Assembly (NCBI GenBank): GCA_964406375.1
Contig: CAYORM010000093.1
Span: forward strand, 1-10,868
Direction: 5' to 3'
DNA length: 10,868 nt
DNA from: CAYORM01 sp964406375
GTDB taxonomy: Bacteria > Pseudomonadota > Alphaproteobacteria > DSM-16000 > Inquilinaceae
The notes beneath the pieces are model-generated. The model was not told where the DNA came from. It saw only the letters and a list, made by a program, of their open reading frames with translations, and searched no databases. Of the stretch, positions 9,257 to 10,868 are shown in pieces. A program made the translations under genes and the position numbers. Within the stretch, counting starts at the first letter, position 1; each line of letters starts with the position of its first letter.

Positions 9257-10868
9257 TCACACGTCGAGATTCGAGACCCGCAGCGCATTCTCCTGGATGA
9301 AGTCGCGGCGCGGCTCGACAACATCGCCCATCAGCGTGGAGAAGATGTCGTCGGCATCATCGGCATGGCGCACCTCGACCCGCAGCAGGACCCGGGCATT
9401 GGGGTCGAGCGTCGTCTCCCAGAGCTGGTCCGGATTCATCTCGCCGAGCCCCTTGTAGCGCTGCACCGAGACGCCACGCCGGCCGAGTTCGAGCACCCGG
9501 TCGATCAGGTCGATCGGACCGGAGAGCCGCCATTCCTGCGGCGTGCCGCGCGGGTTCGACCATTCGAGCTTGGCCGGCGTGCCATGCACCGCGGCGAGGT
9601 CGGCCGCCATCCGGTCGAGCCTGTGCGCCTCGACCGAGCGGACGATCTCGGCATCGATCGTGTGGCTCTCGGTTACCCCGCGCAGCGTGCGACGGAAGAC
9701 GAGGCCCGCCGGCTGATTGCCCTGCGCCGGCACCATGTCGCCCTGCCAGCCGCGCTCGAACTCCGGGGCGAGGGCGTCGAGCCGCTGCGCGATCGCGGCG
9801 GCCTTGGCGCGCGCGAGATCGGGATCGGTACCGATACGCGGCGACAGCGCGCCCTCGATCGCCGCCTGTTCGACGGTGTCGCGATGGCCGACCCGGCGGA
9901 TCAGCGGCTGCAGGGCGTGCTTGGCCTCGAGCGCCTGCTCGACCCGATGGCGCAGATCGGTGCCGGCGATGCGGCTGCCGTCGCCGAGCGTCAGCACGAC
10001 GTCGCGCAGCCCGCTCTCGATCAGATAGTTCTCCAGCGCCGCATCGTTCTTCAGATAGACGGCTTCCTTGCCGCGCGCGGCGCGGTAGAGCGGCGGCTGG
10101 GCGATGTAGAGGTAGCCCTTCTCGATGACCTCCGGCATCTGCCGGAAGAAGAAGGTCAGCAAGAGCGTCCGGATGTGGCTGCCATCCACATCCGCGTCCG
10201 TCATGATGATGATCTTGTGATAGCGGATCTTCGAGATGTCGAAGGTCTCGCGGAAGCCGGTCCCCATCGCGGTGATCAGGGTGCCGATCTCGGCCGAGGT
10301 GATCACCTTCTCGGTCCGCGCCCGCTCGACGTTCAGGATCTTGCCGCGCAGCGGCAGGATCGCCTGGAAGCGCCGGTCGCGGCCCTGCTTGGCGGAGCCG
10401 CCGGCCGAATCGCCCTCGACGATGAAGATCTCGCTCTCGGCGGGGTCACGATTCTGGCAATCGGCGAGCTTGCCCGGCAGCGAGGCGACGTCGAGCGCGC
10501 CCTTCCGCTGCGCCAGCTCGCGCGCCTTGCGGGCAGCCTCCCGCGCCAGGGCGGCGCGTACCACCTGCTCGACGATGCGCCGCGCCTCGGCGGGATGCTC
10601 CTCGAGCCAGATGGCGAGCTGCTCGTTCACCACCTGCTCGACCACCGGGCGGACCTCGGAAGAGACCAGCTTGTCCTTCGTCTGGCTCGAGAATTTCGGG
10701 TCCGGGACCTTCACGGACAGAACGCAGGTCAGCCCCTCGCGCGCATCCTCGCCGGAGAGCGTCACCTTCTCCTTCTTCAGGATGCCGCTCGCCGTCGCAT
10801 AGGCGTTGATCTGCCGGGTCAGCGCCCCGCGGAACCCGGCGAGATGCGTGCCGCCGTCGCGCTGCGGG
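9257..10868 (-). CDS. gyrB: DNA gyrase subunit B (5' end outside window)
   Basis: GyrB supplies the ATPase and TOPRIM functions of DNA gyrase, which introduces negative supercoils. The frame stays open to the window edge, so about 536 C-terminal residues are visible (E. coli GyrB has 804). They begin in the transducer domain (RDGGTHLAGFRGALTRQINA) and include the ATP-contacting QTK loop (DPKFSSQTKDKLVSSEV). The TOPRIM domain follows, with its Glu in FIVEGDSAGGSAKQGRDR (codon at 10415-10417) and DADVD near 10185-10200. PLRGKILNVERAR is typical of GyrB. A long insertion within the TOPRIM/tail region, as in Gram-negative GyrB, and the ending GVSVQRYKGLGEMNPDQLWETTLDP to NALRVSNLDV favour GyrB over ParE. 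A GTG at 10765 is internal, not the start. The gene converges on pnp. Confidence 0.97.
   Translation of the reverse strand, partial: PQRDGGTHLAGFRGALTRQINAYATASGILKKEKVTLSGEDAREGLTCVLSVKVPDPKFSSQTKDKLVSSEVRPVVEQVVNEQLAIWLEEHPAEARRIVEQVVRAALAREAARKARELAQRKGALDVASLPGKLADCQNRDPAESEIFIVEGDSAGGSAKQGRDRRFQAILPLRGKILNVERARTEKVITSAEIGTLITAMGTGFRETFDISKIRYHKIIIMTDADVDGSHIRTLLLTFFFRQMPEVIEKGYLYIAQPPLYRAARGKEAVYLKNDAALENYLIESGLRDVVLTLGDGSRIAGTDLRHRVEQALEAKHALQPLIRRVGHRDTVEQAAIEGALSPRIGTDPDLARAKAAAIAQRLDALAPEFERGWQGDMVPAQGNQPAGLVFRRTLRGVTESHTIDAEIVRSVEAHRLDRMAADLAAVHGTPAKLEWSNPRGTPQEWRLSGPIDLIDRVLELGRRGVSVQRYKGLGEMNPDQLWETTLDPNARVLLRVEVRHADDADDIFSTLMGDVVEPRRDFIQENALRVSNLDV

Overview
This window holds the conserved bacterial transcription, translation and RNA-decay operon nusA–ylxR–infB–rbfA–truB–rpsO–pnp on the plus strand. 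Convergent to it, on the minus strand, is the 3' two thirds of gyrB. By eye the DNA is very GC-rich. The protein sequences look alphaproteobacterial: the IF-2 N-terminus (TLSLGGKPKLTLG, then QFSHGRSKAV), the TruB start (GRPVHGWVVIDKP) and the PNPase start (RKEIDWGGRRLVLETGKIARQADGA). A Rhodospirillales-like organism is plausible, but the sequence alone does not fix the taxon.

Layout. Positions 1-1439: nusA, whose N-terminal codons lie before the window. 1412-2221: ylxR, overlapping the nusA end, with a YlxQ/L7Ae-like domain fused to its C-terminus. 2244-4946: infB. 4947-5035: a gap with two strong hairpins, the second touching the rbfA ribosome binding site. 5036-5479: rbfA, overlapped by truB (5469-6404). 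6418-6687: rpsO. 6688-7012: a 325-base non-coding leader with a long stem-loop and a terminator-like hairpin. 7013-9163: pnp. 9164-9256: a convergent gap with a bidirectional terminator and a second hairpin. 9257-10868 (minus): gyrB, 5' end outside the window.

How the genes work together. NusA (elongation, pausing, termination), the RNA-binding YlxR-type protein, IF-2 (initiator tRNA loading), RbfA (30S maturation), TruB (psi55 in tRNA), S15 (early 30S assembly) and PNPase (3'-5' RNA decay) couple RNA synthesis to translation and turnover. Overlaps or short gaps from nusA to rpsO imply one transcript. The infB–rbfA gap and the rpsO–pnp leader are the likely control points.

I found no mobile element, CRISPR array, tRNA or rRNA and no undescribed gene system. 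The items worth a second look are the unusual start of ylxR, the ylxR–ylxQ fusion, two odd substitutions in the IF-2 G domain, and structured RNA at the gene junctions.
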